Shown here in pieces: positions 1 to 7,771 of a DNA stretch of 14,379 bases (the first letter of the stretch is position 1; each line of letters opens with the position of its first letter). The position numbers were made by a program, and so were the translations under genes. The stretch is from an uncultured Terriglobus sp. GTDB taxonomy: Bacteria; Acidobacteriota; Terriglobia; Terriglobales; Acidobacteriaceae. Location of the stretch: NCBI GenBank assembly GCA_937871605.1, contig CALMRM010000175.1, positions 1 through 14,379 on the forward strand, written 5' to 3'. Below the pieces are notes generated by a model. The model ran no database searches. It saw only the letters and a list, made by a program, of their open reading frames with translations, and was not told the origin of the DNA.

Positions 1-1
1 C

Positions 2-1447
2 CTCAAAGTAGTGGCGCTGGAGGCTGGCCCCTGGTTCGAGAACCCTGCGGAAGAGTTCCCCACGGATGAGACGGCAGCGCACATTTACTGGCTGGACGAG
101 CGGCTGTCCGGCGGTGCGGACCCAACGGCCTTTGGTGCAAATAATAGCGGTACCGGTGTCGGTGGCAGCACGTTGCACTGGGGTGCGTACGCGCCCCGGC
201 CAGACGCGCGTGACATGAAGCTGAAGAGCAACGACGGTGTTGCGGTGGACTGGCCGCTGACGCTGGAAGAGTTGAATCCCTACTTCGACGAGGTTGAGGA
301 GTTCATTGGCGTCTCTGGCCCGGAAACTTACCCGTGGGATCCTGCACGCAAGTACCCACTGCCGCCGCTGCCGCTGAATAGCAGCGCCATGTACATGGCC
401 ACCGGCTGTGAAGCGTTGGGCATCCGTGCGACGCAAGCGCCCATTGCCGCGGTGTCACAGAGCTACTCACACCCTGAGTACGGCACGCGCAACGCCTGCA
501 CCAACCGCGGTTACTGCCACCAGGGCTGTCGCAACGGTGCCAAGGCCAGCATGGATGTGACGTATCTGCCTGCAGCTCTCCGGCGCGGCGCGGAGATACG
601 CGAGGAGTGCTTCGTGCATGGCGTGGAGCAAGACGGCACAGGCCGCATCACCGCGGTGCTGTACACCGGCAAGGATGGCGCACAGCAACGGCAGAAGACG
701 AGCACCGTATTTCTGTGCGCGGGTGGTGTGGAAACGCCTCGGCAGTTGCTGCACTGGGGCATTGCCAACAGCAGCGACATGGTGGGCCGCAACTTTATGG
801 CGCACATCTCCACGCAGGTGTGGGCCACGATGAACGCCGAAACACGGCCGTACAAGGGCTTCCCCGCATCGCTCATTACAGAAGACTTCATGCGTGCCAA
901 GGGTGTGGACTACGCGGGTGGGTACCTCTTGCAGAGCTACGGCACGTTACCGCTGTCCTGGGCAGAGCAGGTGGTGCGCGGCCGCGACCTGGTGGGCCAG
1001 CCGCTGGTGGACTACCTCGCAAAGTACAACAACGTTGCGGGCATCGGTATGAATGGGGACACGTTGCCGGTGCCTGAAAACCGGCTGACGCTCTCCGGGG
1101 AGAAGGATAGACGCGGGCTGCCCAAACCGCTGATTACGTTCTCGCTCAGCGACAACGAGAAGCGCATGAGCGACCATGCGGAAGACAACATGCGCCGCAT
1201 CCTGCAGGCTGTGGGTGGCACCGACCTGTGGAGTTCGCAGCGAACCGCGCATACCATCGGCACGTGCCGTATGGGCACGGAGGCGGCCACGTCTGTGGTG
1301 AACCCGTTTGGGCGCAGTTGGGATGTGGACAACCTGTACCTCGTCGACAACTCCGTGTTTCCGACCTCACTTGCGGCGAATCCGGCGCTGACCATCATGG
1401 CCTTGTCACTGCGTACGGCGGATGCATTTTTGGCAGGGCGCAAGTAA
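2..1447 (+). CDS. GMC-family FAD-dependent oxidoreductase, 5' end cut by window edge
   Basis: Probable FAD-dependent alcohol/sugar dehydrogenase of the GMC family, closest in look to the flavoprotein subunit of gluconate 2-dehydrogenase-like enzymes. The reading frame is open to the left edge: the first visible residues (LKVVALEAGPW) match the second strand of the Rossmann fold, so the start and the GxGxxG FAD loop lie outside the window and the GTG at 11 is not a real start. Counting from that GTG, a glycine-rich stretch with GGSTLHWGAY (about 51-60) is the usual FAD-contacting segment. A Cys motif C-x5-C-x3-C sits at 163, 169 and 173. The C-terminal GMC domain has HTIGTCRMG (His414) and NPALT (Asn457), the positions of the usual His/Asn catalytic pair. 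Substrate is unknown. An electron-transfer partner (small Tat subunit, cytochrome c) would be expected upstream but is not visible. Confidence 0.9.
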   Translation, partial: LKVVALEAGPWFENPAEEFPTDETAAHIYWLDERLSGGADPTAFGANNSGTGVGGSTLHWGAYAPRPDARDMKLKSNDGVAVDWPLTLEELNPYFDEVEEFIGVSGPETYPWDPARKYPLPPLPLNSSAMYMATGCEALGIRATQAPIAAVSQSYSHPEYGTRNACTNRGYCHQGCRNGAKASMDVTYLPAALRRGAEIREECFVHGVEQDGTGRITAVLYTGKDGAQQRQKTSTVFLCAGGVETPRQLLHWGIANSSDMVGRNFMAHISTQVWATMNAETRPYKGFPASLITEDFMRAKGVDYAGGYLLQSYGTLPLSWAEQVVRGRDLVGQPLVDYLAKYNNVAGIGMNGDTLPVPENRLTLSGEKDRRGLPKPLITFSLSDNEKRMSDHAEDNMRRILQAVGGTDLWSSQRTAHTIGTCRMGTEAATSVVNPFGRSWDVDNLYLVDNSVFPTSLAANPALTIMALSLRTADAFLAGRK

Positions 1448-1716
1448 GGAGCAGAACGCAGAGGACGCTGAGGAAGTGCACGCGGTGGGCGCAGAGGACG
1501 TGTGCAAACGTGTTGGTTGGCTTGATTTGAGCGCGAGCCGCTGATGCGCTTGCTACGTAGGGCGAATGCGTTTCGGTCCAGCCGTACCTCGTCTTTGTCC
1601 AGCCCTATGTCGTTTTTGTCCAGCCGTACGTAAGGGTGCGTTGTTTTCAGCCGAGCGCGGCTGCGCAGGTTTCGCACACCGTTCCTGAGCAGACGGCCCG
1701 CATCACACGTTGCGGT
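1448..1716. other. Repeat-bearing intergenic region before recQ
   Basis: About 270 nt without a convincing gene. It holds two exact copies of CGCAGAGGACG (1457-1467 and 1490-1500), then the three 21-nt tandem repeats described separately. The recQ frame is open from a GTG at 1636, but that stretch lies in and next to the repeat array and encodes nothing typical of RecQ. I see no terminator with a T-run after the GMC gene and no clear sigma-70 promoter for recQ. Confidence 0.5.
1569..1631. repeat. Three tandem 21-nt repeats upstream of recQ
   Basis: Three adjacent 21-nt units at 1569-1589, 1590-1610 and 1611-1631 share the pattern CGTytTkGTCCAGCCsTAyvT, and the third contains the palindrome CGTACG. 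A degenerate fourth unit may follow at 1639-1657 (CG..TTTTCAGCCG..CG). A 21-nt period equals two helical turns, so bound proteins would lie on one face of the DNA. On the minus strand the units would read as a 7-residue repeat in a shadow frame, which I do not regard as coding. Confidence 0.8.
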
Positions 1717-3501
1717 ATGAAGGTTTCAACTGCGGCACAGCACGGTGATGCGCACGCACATCACCATCCACCCTCGCGTAAGAACCACACCAAGGGCGCG
1801 CGGCACATTCCGTGGAGCAGACTGCTGCACGAAGCCAAAATACACTTCGGTGTGGATGGGTTTCGTTCGTCGCAGCAGGCGGTGATCGAGTCTGTGCTGC
1901 AGGGGCATAACACGCTCGGCATCATGCCAACGGGCGCTGGCAAATCGCTTACGTACCAGCTCACGTCACTGTTCTTGCCAAAGCCCGTTGTGGTCGTGTC
2001 GCCCTTGATCGCGCTGATGCAGGACCAGCAGCGGCGCGCGGCGGAAGCAGACGTGAGCGTGGAGAAAGTGGACTCCACGCTTTCGCACAAGCAGCTGCAT
2101 GCCGCGGAAGAGGCCATCCAGGCGGGCAGTGCAAAGCTGCTGTACGTAACACCGGAGCGGTTGGAAAACCATGAGTTTCTGGCTGAGTTGAAGGAAAAGG
2201 GTGTGTCGCTCTTTGTGGTGGATGAGGCGCACGTGGTGTCGCAGTGGGGCCACGACTTTCGACCCGCGTACCTTGGCCTGCGGCATGCGCGTGAGGCGCT
2301 TGGCAATCCGCCGGTGCTGGCACTTACGGCGACGGCGACAGAGCAGGTGATCCAAGACATTCTGCACGATCTGGACGCGGAAGATGCGCGCATCATCAAT
2401 GCGGGGTCCGAGCGCACCAACCTTTTGTTCTCCGTGCACGCCACGGTGAACAACGATGCCAAGCTGGCGCGGCTGACACACATGATCGCGCAGGAAAAGG
2501 GCAGCGGCATTGTGTACACGGCGTCGGTCCGTAGCGCGAACGATTTGCACGAACGCTTTACGGAGGCAGGTATTCCTGTGGGTCACTACCACGGCAAGCT
2601 GTCCGCCAAGGAGCGGCAACACGCGCTCGATGACTTCATGCACGGGCGCTTTCGCGTGATGATTGCGACCAAGGCGTTCGGCCTCGGCATCGACAAGCCG
2701 GATATTCGCTTTGTATACCACTACGAGTTTCCGGATTCACTGGAGACCTATTACCAGGAGGCCGGGCGCGCGGGACGCGACGGTCTGCCGTCGAGTGCGG
2801 TGCTGCTGTTCCGCCTGGAAGACAAGCGCATCCAGACATTTTTTGCCGCTGGCAAATATCCCACCCTGCACGAGATCAGCGAGGTGCTGGACGCCGTGCC
2901 TTCGGAGGCTGCCATCAAGCCGGATGCAGTGGCAGCGGCAGCGTCGGTGAGCCGGAAGCGTGCGCAGGTGATTCTGCACCTGCTGCACCACACAGGGCTG
3001 GTCGTGTGCAACGACGACGGCTACATGCGTACTGCAGCGCTCATTGTGGATGACGAGCACATTGCGGCGCTGCTTTCGGCGTACCAGTCGCGCACGGAGT
3101 GCGACCGCAAGCGGCTGGACGAGATGATGCACTATGCCGAGACGGTGCAGTGCCGCCGCCAGGTCTTTCGCAAATACTTCAGTGAGCCAGAGGGTGACGC
3201 CTGCGGCAGCTGTGACAACTGCCTGAACCATGTAGCGGACTGCGCGCAGCCGATTGCGCTGCATGCCACGGGGGAGGAGCACGGCGTAACGCGTATCGAG
3301 ACAGTCTCCGGTTCCATCGTTACGACCGCGCCGGAGACCTTGCCGCACCATCAGGACGCGAGGTTTGCCGCTGGCACAGCGGTGCTGCACAAGCAGTTTG
3401 GCCGCGGAACCGTGAAGGATGTGGAGGGTAGCACGGTGCTGGTCCACTTTGCGGGGGCGGGCATGAAGAAGCTGAAGGAGACCTTTCTGCAGGCGGCTTA
3501 G
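1717..3501 (+). CDS. recQ: ATP-dependent DNA helicase RecQ with Tudor-like C-terminus
   Basis: Superfamily 2 3'-5' DNA helicase acting in recombination and fork repair, 594 aa from the ATG at 1717. Walker A (MPTGAGKS) is at about 70-77, the DEAH box at 169-172, and motif VI (GRAGRDG) at 350-356. The RecQ zinc site has Cys 479, 496, 499 and 502, exactly the C-x16-C-x2-C-x2-C spacing of E. coli RecQ, followed by a winged-helix region. The HRDC domain usual at the C-terminus is not recognisable. The last ~40 residues (about 554-594, with HKQFGRGTVKDVEGSTVLVH) instead look like the Tudor-like module that ends UvrD/PcrA helicases. The start is uncertain: the frame opens at GTG 1636, but that segment overlaps the repeat region. 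No strong Shine-Dalgarno precedes 1717. The N-terminus is His-rich (HGDAHAHHHP). It lies 42 nt before pyrH on the same strand. Confidence 0.93.
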   Translation: MKVSTAAQHGDAHAHHHPPSRKNHTKGARHIPWSRLLHEAKIHFGVDGFRSSQQAVIESVLQGHNTLGIMPTGAGKSLTYQLTSLFLPKPVVVVSPLIALMQDQQRRAAEADVSVEKVDSTLSHKQLHAAEEAIQAGSAKLLYVTPERLENHEFLAELKEKGVSLFVVDEAHVVSQWGHDFRPAYLGLRHAREALGNPPVLALTATATEQVIQDILHDLDAEDARIINAGSERTNLLFSVHATVNNDAKLARLTHMIAQEKGSGIVYTASVRSANDLHERFTEAGIPVGHYHGKLSAKERQHALDDFMHGRFRVMIATKAFGLGIDKPDIRFVYHYEFPDSLETYYQEAGRAGRDGLPSSAVLLFRLEDKRIQTFFAAGKYPTLHEISEVLDAVPSEAAIKPDAVAAAASVSRKRAQVILHLLHHTGLVVCNDDGYMRTAALIVDDEHIAALLSAYQSRTECDRKRLDEMMHYAETVQCRRQVFRKYFSEPEGDACGSCDNCLNHVADCAQPIALHATGEEHGVTRIETVSGSIVTTAPETLPHHQDARFAAGTAVLHKQFGRGTVKDVEGSTVLVHFAGAGMKKLKETFLQAA

Positions 3502-3543
3502 TGCTGGGTCTGTCGGCATGAGCATGCGATACTGAACCACGGC

Positions 3544-4248
3544 ATGTACAAGCGCGTTCTTCTGAAAATTTCTGGCGAGGCCCTGGCTGCAGGCAGGGGT
3601 TTCGGTATTGACGCTGTGTTTGTCAGCCGTGTGGCTGCGGAAATTGTTGAGCTGTCCAGCAAAGGCTGCCAGGTAGGCGTGGTGGTGGGCGGCGGGAACT
3701 TCTTCCGCGGCGTGGCGGAGCAGGCCATCCACATGGACCGCGTTGCGGCAGACCACATGGGCATGCTGTCCACTGTGATCAACGCCATCGCCATGCAGGA
3801 TGCGATCGAGAAGCTCGGTATCCAGTGCCGCGTGATGAGCGCGATTGAAATGCACGAGGTGGCGGAGCCCTACATTCGCCGCCGCGCGATCCGTCACCTG
3901 GAGAAGGGACGCGTCGTCATCTTCGGTGCGGGCACCGGCAATCCCTATTTTTCGACGGACACCGCGGCGGCGTTGCGCGCGATGGAAATGAAAGCAGATG
4001 TACTGCTCAAGGCGACGTCGGTCGATGGCATCTACACGGCCGATCCGAAAAAAGATCCGAGTGCGACCCGTTTTGAGACGGTGACGTACATGCAGATCAT
4101 CCAGCAGAATCTGCGCGTGATGGACACGTCCGCGGTATCGCTCTGCAACGACAACAAGATGCCGATGATCATCTTTTCCATGCGTGAGCAGGGCAATATT
4201 GTGCGCGTGGGTTGTGGCGAAACGCTGGGCACACTCGTCACATCGTAG
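3544..4248 (+). CDS. pyrH: UMP kinase
   Basis: Bacterial uridylate kinase of the amino-acid-kinase fold: UMP + ATP gives UDP + ADP in cytosolic pyrimidine nucleotide synthesis; family members are hexamers usually controlled by GTP and UTP. At 234 aa it has the normal length. Diagnostic segments are KISGEAL (8-14), the glycine loop GGGNFFRG (49-56), DHMGMLSTVINA (70-81), FGAGTGNPYFSTDTAA (127-142) and VDGIYTADPKKDP (160-172), so catalytic and nucleotide-binding parts are all present. In most bacteria pyrH sits with rpsB, tsf and frr. Here it follows recQ by 42 nt and is followed by a membrane acyltransferase 2 nt later. No clear Shine-Dalgarno precedes the ATG. It is likely the only, essential copy, but this cannot be shown from the window. 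Confidence 0.97.
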   Translation: MYKRVLLKISGEALAAGRGFGIDAVFVSRVAAEIVELSSKGCQVGVVVGGGNFFRGVAEQAIHMDRVAADHMGMLSTVINAIAMQDAIEKLGIQCRVMSAIEMHEVAEPYIRRRAIRHLEKGRVVIFGAGTGNPYFSTDTAAALRAMEMKADVLLKATSVDGIYTADPKKDPSATRFETVTYMQIIQQNLRVMDTSAVSLCNDNKMPMIIFSMREQGNIVRVGCGETLGTLVTS

Positions 4249-4250
4249 AC

Positions 4251-5408
4251 ATGCCCCAGCAAGCCGCACCTGCCGCAGCGCCTGACCGTAAACCACCGCT
4301 GCCTGGCCTTACCGGTGTGCGGACCTTTCTTGCGCTGGGCATCATGCTGTTTCATTTCACGCCGCCACATGCCACGTACATCCGGCCGGTGATTGAGGCG
4401 GGCTTCACGTATATCAGCTTCTTCCTGCTAATCTCTGGCTTTGTGCTGGCGTATAACTATGCGCACCGGGCTGAGACGCTGCGACCGGGCCTGTTCTACG
4501 CGGCGCGTCTTTCCCGGCTGTACCCTGTGTATCTGTTGTCGCTGGTGGTGTCGTTGCTGATGCTGCACTGGGAATGGCTGGCGCGGCCGCACGGTGAGTT
4601 TCTGCGGGGCTTTCTGCTGACACCGTTTCTGCTGCAGGGATGGAGCCCTACGCTGTCCACCTTCTGGAACACCGTGGCATGGACGCTGGCCACCGAGGCC
4701 ATGCTGTACCTGTCATTCCCCTACCTGATCCGCATGAAGTGGTGGCCGCGCACGCCGCAAAAGCTGCTGCTGTTGTTTTGTGCCTTTTGGCTGTGGGAGC
4801 TTGTCTTACCCGGCCTGTACATGTTGCTGAACCCGGATGGCCTGCACAACATCGACCGCTACTCCTCTGGCTATTGGTTGCGTGCGCTGAAATATACGCC
4901 GCTACCGTTTCTGCCCATCTTTCTGGCGGGCATCACGCTGGGCAGGCTGCACGCGGCCGTGACGGTAAGCGATCGCACCAAGATGTGGCTGGCGCTGGGT
5001 GCCACTGTGACGGTGCTGCTGATCTTTTATCTCGCGGTGCCGCACCTGCCGTATGTGCTGCTGCACGGCGGCCTGATCACACCTATCTTCGCCACGCTGG
5101 TGTTTGGGTTGACCGGCACCCATTGGATCACACGCGCGCTGGGTTGGGGGCCGATCGGCGCGTTTGGCCGGGCCAGCCTGTGCCTGTACCTGCTGCACTT
5201 CAACACGTGGATTGTGCTGCACGCGTTTCATGTGCCGGAGCGCCTGCACGTGGATCAGTACGACCCTTGGTTCTCGTACAGCATCATGCTGCTGTTTGCC
5301 TATGCGGCGTTCCGCTGGGTGGAAAAGCCGGTGCAGAACTTTCTGCTGACGCGCTATGTGTACAAAACACCAAAGCTGCCGGTGCAGGCGTCCGCGCCGC
5401 TGGGCTGA
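4251..5408 (+). CDS. Membrane acyltransferase, acyltransferase-3 family (OafA/YrhL type)
   Basis: Integral inner-membrane acyltransferase of the family that O-acetylates or O-acylates lipopolysaccharide, exopolysaccharide, peptidoglycan or antibiotics; the substrate here cannot be read. The protein has 385 aa and about ten hydrophobic segments. Family marks are LTGVRTFLALGIMLFHF with Arg24 and the conserved His35, SFFLLISGFVLAY (about 56-68), RLSRLYPVYLLSL, the WTLATEAMLYLSFPYL segment, GRASLCLYLLHFNTW and the closing FRWVEKPVQNF. No SGNH hydrolase domain is attached. The ATG at 4251 lies 2 nt after the pyrH stop without its own clear Shine-Dalgarno, which suggests translational coupling. An in-frame TTG at 4212 inside pyrH is less likely because the family motif starts soon after 4251. 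Confidence 0.9.
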   Translation: MPQQAAPAAAPDRKPPLPGLTGVRTFLALGIMLFHFTPPHATYIRPVIEAGFTYISFFLLISGFVLAYNYAHRAETLRPGLFYAARLSRLYPVYLLSLVVSLLMLHWEWLARPHGEFLRGFLLTPFLLQGWSPTLSTFWNTVAWTLATEAMLYLSFPYLIRMKWWPRTPQKLLLLFCAFWLWELVLPGLYMLLNPDGLHNIDRYSSGYWLRALKYTPLPFLPIFLAGITLGRLHAAVTVSDRTKMWLALGATVTVLLIFYLAVPHLPYVLLHGGLITPIFATLVFGLTGTHWITRALGWGPIGAFGRASLCLYLLHFNTWIVLHAFHVPERLHVDQYDPWFSYSIMLLFAYAAFRWVEKPVQNFLLTRYVYKTPKLPVQASAPLG

Positions 5409-5668
5409 GTCATGCCGTGCTACTGCGTTCGTTACCTACCTAACTACTTGTAGCAGTTGTTGCCGCAAATCTCGTACCCAAATTTTCACGCTTCGCCACA
5501 GCCGCGCAGGTTTGCATGGCATACTGGTGCTGTAATCCTGACAGACCAGCCTGGAAGCGCGCCACCCGCGCGTGTACTTCCGCATCCACGTTCGTGTTTC
5601 TTGCCAACCCTGGCGGCGCAGCAGACCCGTCTCTGCCTGCCGAACGGGGATAAGGAGCCAGTTCCTCG

Positions 5669-7264
5669 ATGTCGATGACCCGTCGCAATTTCCTAATGCG
5701 TGTTGGCCAGGCCGGAGGCTATTCTGCCACGTTTGCCACTATGCAGGCGCTTGGCATGTTCCCCATGAAGGCACTCGCGGCAGAGACGGTGGCCGCCGCG
5801 CCGGGCTCTGGCAAGGGCGTCAGCGTGGTGGTGGCGGGCGGCGGCATCTCTGGCCTGGTGACGGCGTATGAGCTGAAGAAGCTTGGCTATACGGTGACGT
5901 TGCTGGAGGCGCGCACACGCCCCGGCGGGCGCAACCACAGCGCGCGCAACGGCACCGTGATCGAGTTTGTCGACGGCACCAAGCAGACCTGTACCTGGGA
6001 GGAGGGCAACTACCAGAACCTTGGGCCGGGTCGCCTCCCCTCCGTGCACACCAACATCCTGAACTACTGCCGCGAACTGAACGTGCCGCTTGAGGTGGAG
6101 ATCAACACGTCGCGCTCGTCCATTCTGCAGAACGACACGGCGAACGGCGGCGCGCCGGTGGTGCAGCGCAAGGCGGTAAACGACACGCGCGGCCACGTGA
6201 GTGAGCTGCTGGCGAAGGCCATCAAAGGCGGGTCGCTCGACACGGAGATGACCAAGGAAGACAAGGACCGCATGCTGTCGTTCCTGCGGACCTATGGGCC
6301 CCTGGGCTTCGATGGCAAGTATCACGGCTCAGACCGTGCAGGCTTCAAGCAGTACCCGGGCGCGGCAGACCAGGTGGCCATTAACCAGGAGCCCATGGAC
6401 ATGCACGCGCTGCTCGACTCGAACTTCTGGGCGGGCATCCTGTACGAGGAAGCGTGGGACTGGCAGGCGACCATGATGCAGCCCGTGGGCGGTATGGACC
6501 GTATCCCGTATGCCTTTGCCGCGCAGCTCGACAAGACGAAGACGATTCAGTATGGCTCGGAGATCACGGGCTTCAAGCGCACCGGTGCGAACAAGGGCGT
6601 GGAAGTCAGCTACAAGCAGCGTGGGCAGGCCAAGGTCATCACGGCCGATTACATGGTCAACTGCCTGCCGCTGACCATGCTGAAAAAGATTCCGTCAGAC
6701 CTGAGCGCGCCGTACATGGCCTCCATCAACGGTGCCAGCTACGCCAGCAGCTACAAGCTGGCGTGGGAGTCGCGCCGCTTTTGGGAGACGGACTATCAGA
6801 TCTACGGCGGCCTGTCGTTCCGCGCGCCGGGCCCGACCACCGTCATCTGGTACCCGTCGGCAAAGCTGCTGTCGCCCAAGGGCATCCTCGTCACTGGCTA
6901 CGAGGACGAGATGAACTGGGGCTGGGACAAAATGGACCTGCCGACCAAGTTCGAGACGGCGCGCAAGCAGCTCGAGAAAGTTCACCCGGGCAACGGGAAG
7001 GACCTCTCGAAGCCGCTGATCTGCCTGTGGCGGCAGATTCCGTACAACGAAGGCTCATGGATTCGCGCCTACGGCGGCGGCAACGCTGGCTACGAGACGC
7101 TGCTGCAGCCGGACGGCCCCATCTTCTTCGCGGGCGACCACACCACCCACATCGTGGGCTGGCAGGAGGGTGCGGCGCTCAGCGGCAAGCGCGCCGCGCA
7201 GATGATCAGCGACCAGGTGAAGACCGCCCGGCTCGGCGGTGACCACAAGACCACGAACGCCTAA
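5669..7264 (+). CDS. Tat-exported flavin monoamine/amino-acid oxidase
   Basis: FAD-dependent amine oxidase of the monoamine oxidase/L-amino-acid oxidase family, 531 aa. It should oxidise an amine or amino acid to an imine with release of H2O2; the substrate is not readable. The N-terminus is a Tat signal: TRRNFL at 4-9, a hydrophobic stretch, and a likely cleavage near ALAAE at 35-39, so the folded enzyme with bound FAD would be exported. The dinucleotide-binding motif VVVAGGGISGLVTAYELKK (about 53-71) is followed by Glu80 and PGGR (85-88). The C-terminal FAD motif FFAGDHTTHIVGWQEGAALSG (about 486-506) is canonical. The start at 5669 is supported by TAAGGAG eleven bases upstream; a second ATG at 5675 is worse placed. 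The RidA-family gene begins 9 nt downstream and is probably cotranscribed and coupled. Confidence 0.92.
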   Translation: MSMTRRNFLMRVGQAGGYSATFATMQALGMFPMKALAAETVAAAPGSGKGVSVVVAGGGISGLVTAYELKKLGYTVTLLEARTRPGGRNHSARNGTVIEFVDGTKQTCTWEEGNYQNLGPGRLPSVHTNILNYCRELNVPLEVEINTSRSSILQNDTANGGAPVVQRKAVNDTRGHVSELLAKAIKGGSLDTEMTKEDKDRMLSFLRTYGPLGFDGKYHGSDRAGFKQYPGAADQVAINQEPMDMHALLDSNFWAGILYEEAWDWQATMMQPVGGMDRIPYAFAAQLDKTKTIQYGSEITGFKRTGANKGVEVSYKQRGQAKVITADYMVNCLPLTMLKKIPSDLSAPYMASINGASYASSYKLAWESRRFWETDYQIYGGLSFRAPGPTTVIWYPSAKLLSPKGILVTGYEDEMNWGWDKMDLPTKFETARKQLEKVHPGNGKDLSKPLICLWRQIPYNEGSWIRAYGGGNAGYETLLQPDGPIFFAGDHTTHIVGWQEGAALSGKRAAQMISDQVKTARLGGDHKTTNA

Positions 7265-7267
7265 GGA
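7263..7267 (+). promoter_or_regulatory. Shine-Dalgarno of the ridA-like gene overlapping the upstream stop
   Basis: AAGGA at 7263-7267 overlaps the TAA stop (7262-7264) of the amine oxidase and lies 6 nt before the ATG at 7274. This arrangement fits translational coupling of the two genes. Confidence 0.75.
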
Positions 7268-7273
7268 CGAACG

Positions 7274-7753
7274 ATGAACGTGAAGTACAGCTTTCTTGCA
7301 GCCGCCCTGTTTGCCACCGCGTTGCACGCGCAGGTTGAGGTCAAGCACATCCAGACGGAAAAGTCTCCCATTGCCACGGCGGTATGGGCAGGCGACACGC
7401 TGTTTGTGAGCGGCCAGTTGGCCAGCCCTGTGACGCCGGCCGACCCGGCCAAGGGCACGCCCGCGGACTACGGCGACACCAAGACGCAGACGGCCAGCAT
7501 CCTGAATAAGGTGCAGGCCATCCTGAAGGAACAGGGCCTGGACATGAAGGACGTGGTCAAGTGCACCGTCTTTATGGCAGCCGACCCCAAGCTGGGAAAG
7601 ATCGACTTTCCCGGACTGCAGGCCAGCTTTACCCAGTTTTTCGGCACCAAGGACCAGCCCAACAAGCCCGCCCGGTCCGCCTTCCAGGTGGCGGGGCTGG
7701 TGGCTCCTGGGTACCGCTTGGAGATCGAAGTGATCGCGGTGCGCAGCAAGTAA
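7274..7753 (+). CDS. Exported RidA-family imine/enamine deaminase
   Basis: RidA (YjgF/YER057c/UK114) family protein, 159 aa. RidA enzymes hydrolyse reactive imine/enamine intermediates to ketones or keto acids plus ammonia. The N-terminus is a clear Sec signal peptide (hydrophobic core FLAAALFATALHA, predicted cleavage after Ala19), unusual for a family whose best-known members are cytosolic. The mature part keeps the signature PARSAFQVAGL with Arg134, matching the substrate-binding Arg105 of E. coli RidA, and Glu150 in RLEIEVIAV, matching its Glu120. FVSGQL at 44-49 and CTVFMA near 97-102 also fit. It starts 9 nt after the amine oxidase; together they suggest imine production followed by hydrolysis outside the cytoplasm. 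A strong hairpin follows the stop. The family is secure; the exact substrate is inference. Confidence 0.93.
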   Translation: MNVKYSFLAAALFATALHAQVEVKHIQTEKSPIATAVWAGDTLFVSGQLASPVTPADPAKGTPADYGDTKTQTASILNKVQAILKEQGLDMKDVVKCTVFMAADPKLGKIDFPGLQASFTQFFGTKDQPNKPARSAFQVAGLVAPGYRLEIEVIAVRSK

Positions 7754-7771
7754 GCGCATCGTGCGGTCGCT

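Noticed and set aside
1569..1631. CRISPR array
   Set aside because: The 21-nt units are contiguous, with no spacers and no cas genes nearby.
1012..1677. 221-aa minus-strand frame that translates the 21-nt repeats as a 7-residue repeat
   Set aside because: It overlaps the C-terminal GMC domain in antisense and shows no family similarity. The peptide repeat follows simply from the 21-nt DNA period.
1636..1716. Upstream GTG start for recQ
   Set aside because: The added 27 residues derive from the repeat array and adjoining sequence and match nothing in RecQ N-termini. No ribosome binding site precedes the GTG.
4212..4250. TTG start for the acyltransferase inside pyrH
   Set aside because: The ATG at 4251 just after the pyrH stop gives a normal family N-terminus.
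2737..4296. 519-aa open frame on the minus strand
   Set aside because: It runs antisense across recQ and pyrH, both unmistakable. The product is Arg/His-rich low-complexity sequence typical of antisense frames in GC-rich DNA.
5409..5668. Promoter for the amine oxidase operon (TTGCAT at 5512 with TGTAAT or TAATCC near 5531-5538)
   Set aside because: Spacings of 13 or 15 nt are too short. No better pair stands out by eye, although a promoter is expected in this 260-nt gap, which otherwise shows no gene or strong palindrome.
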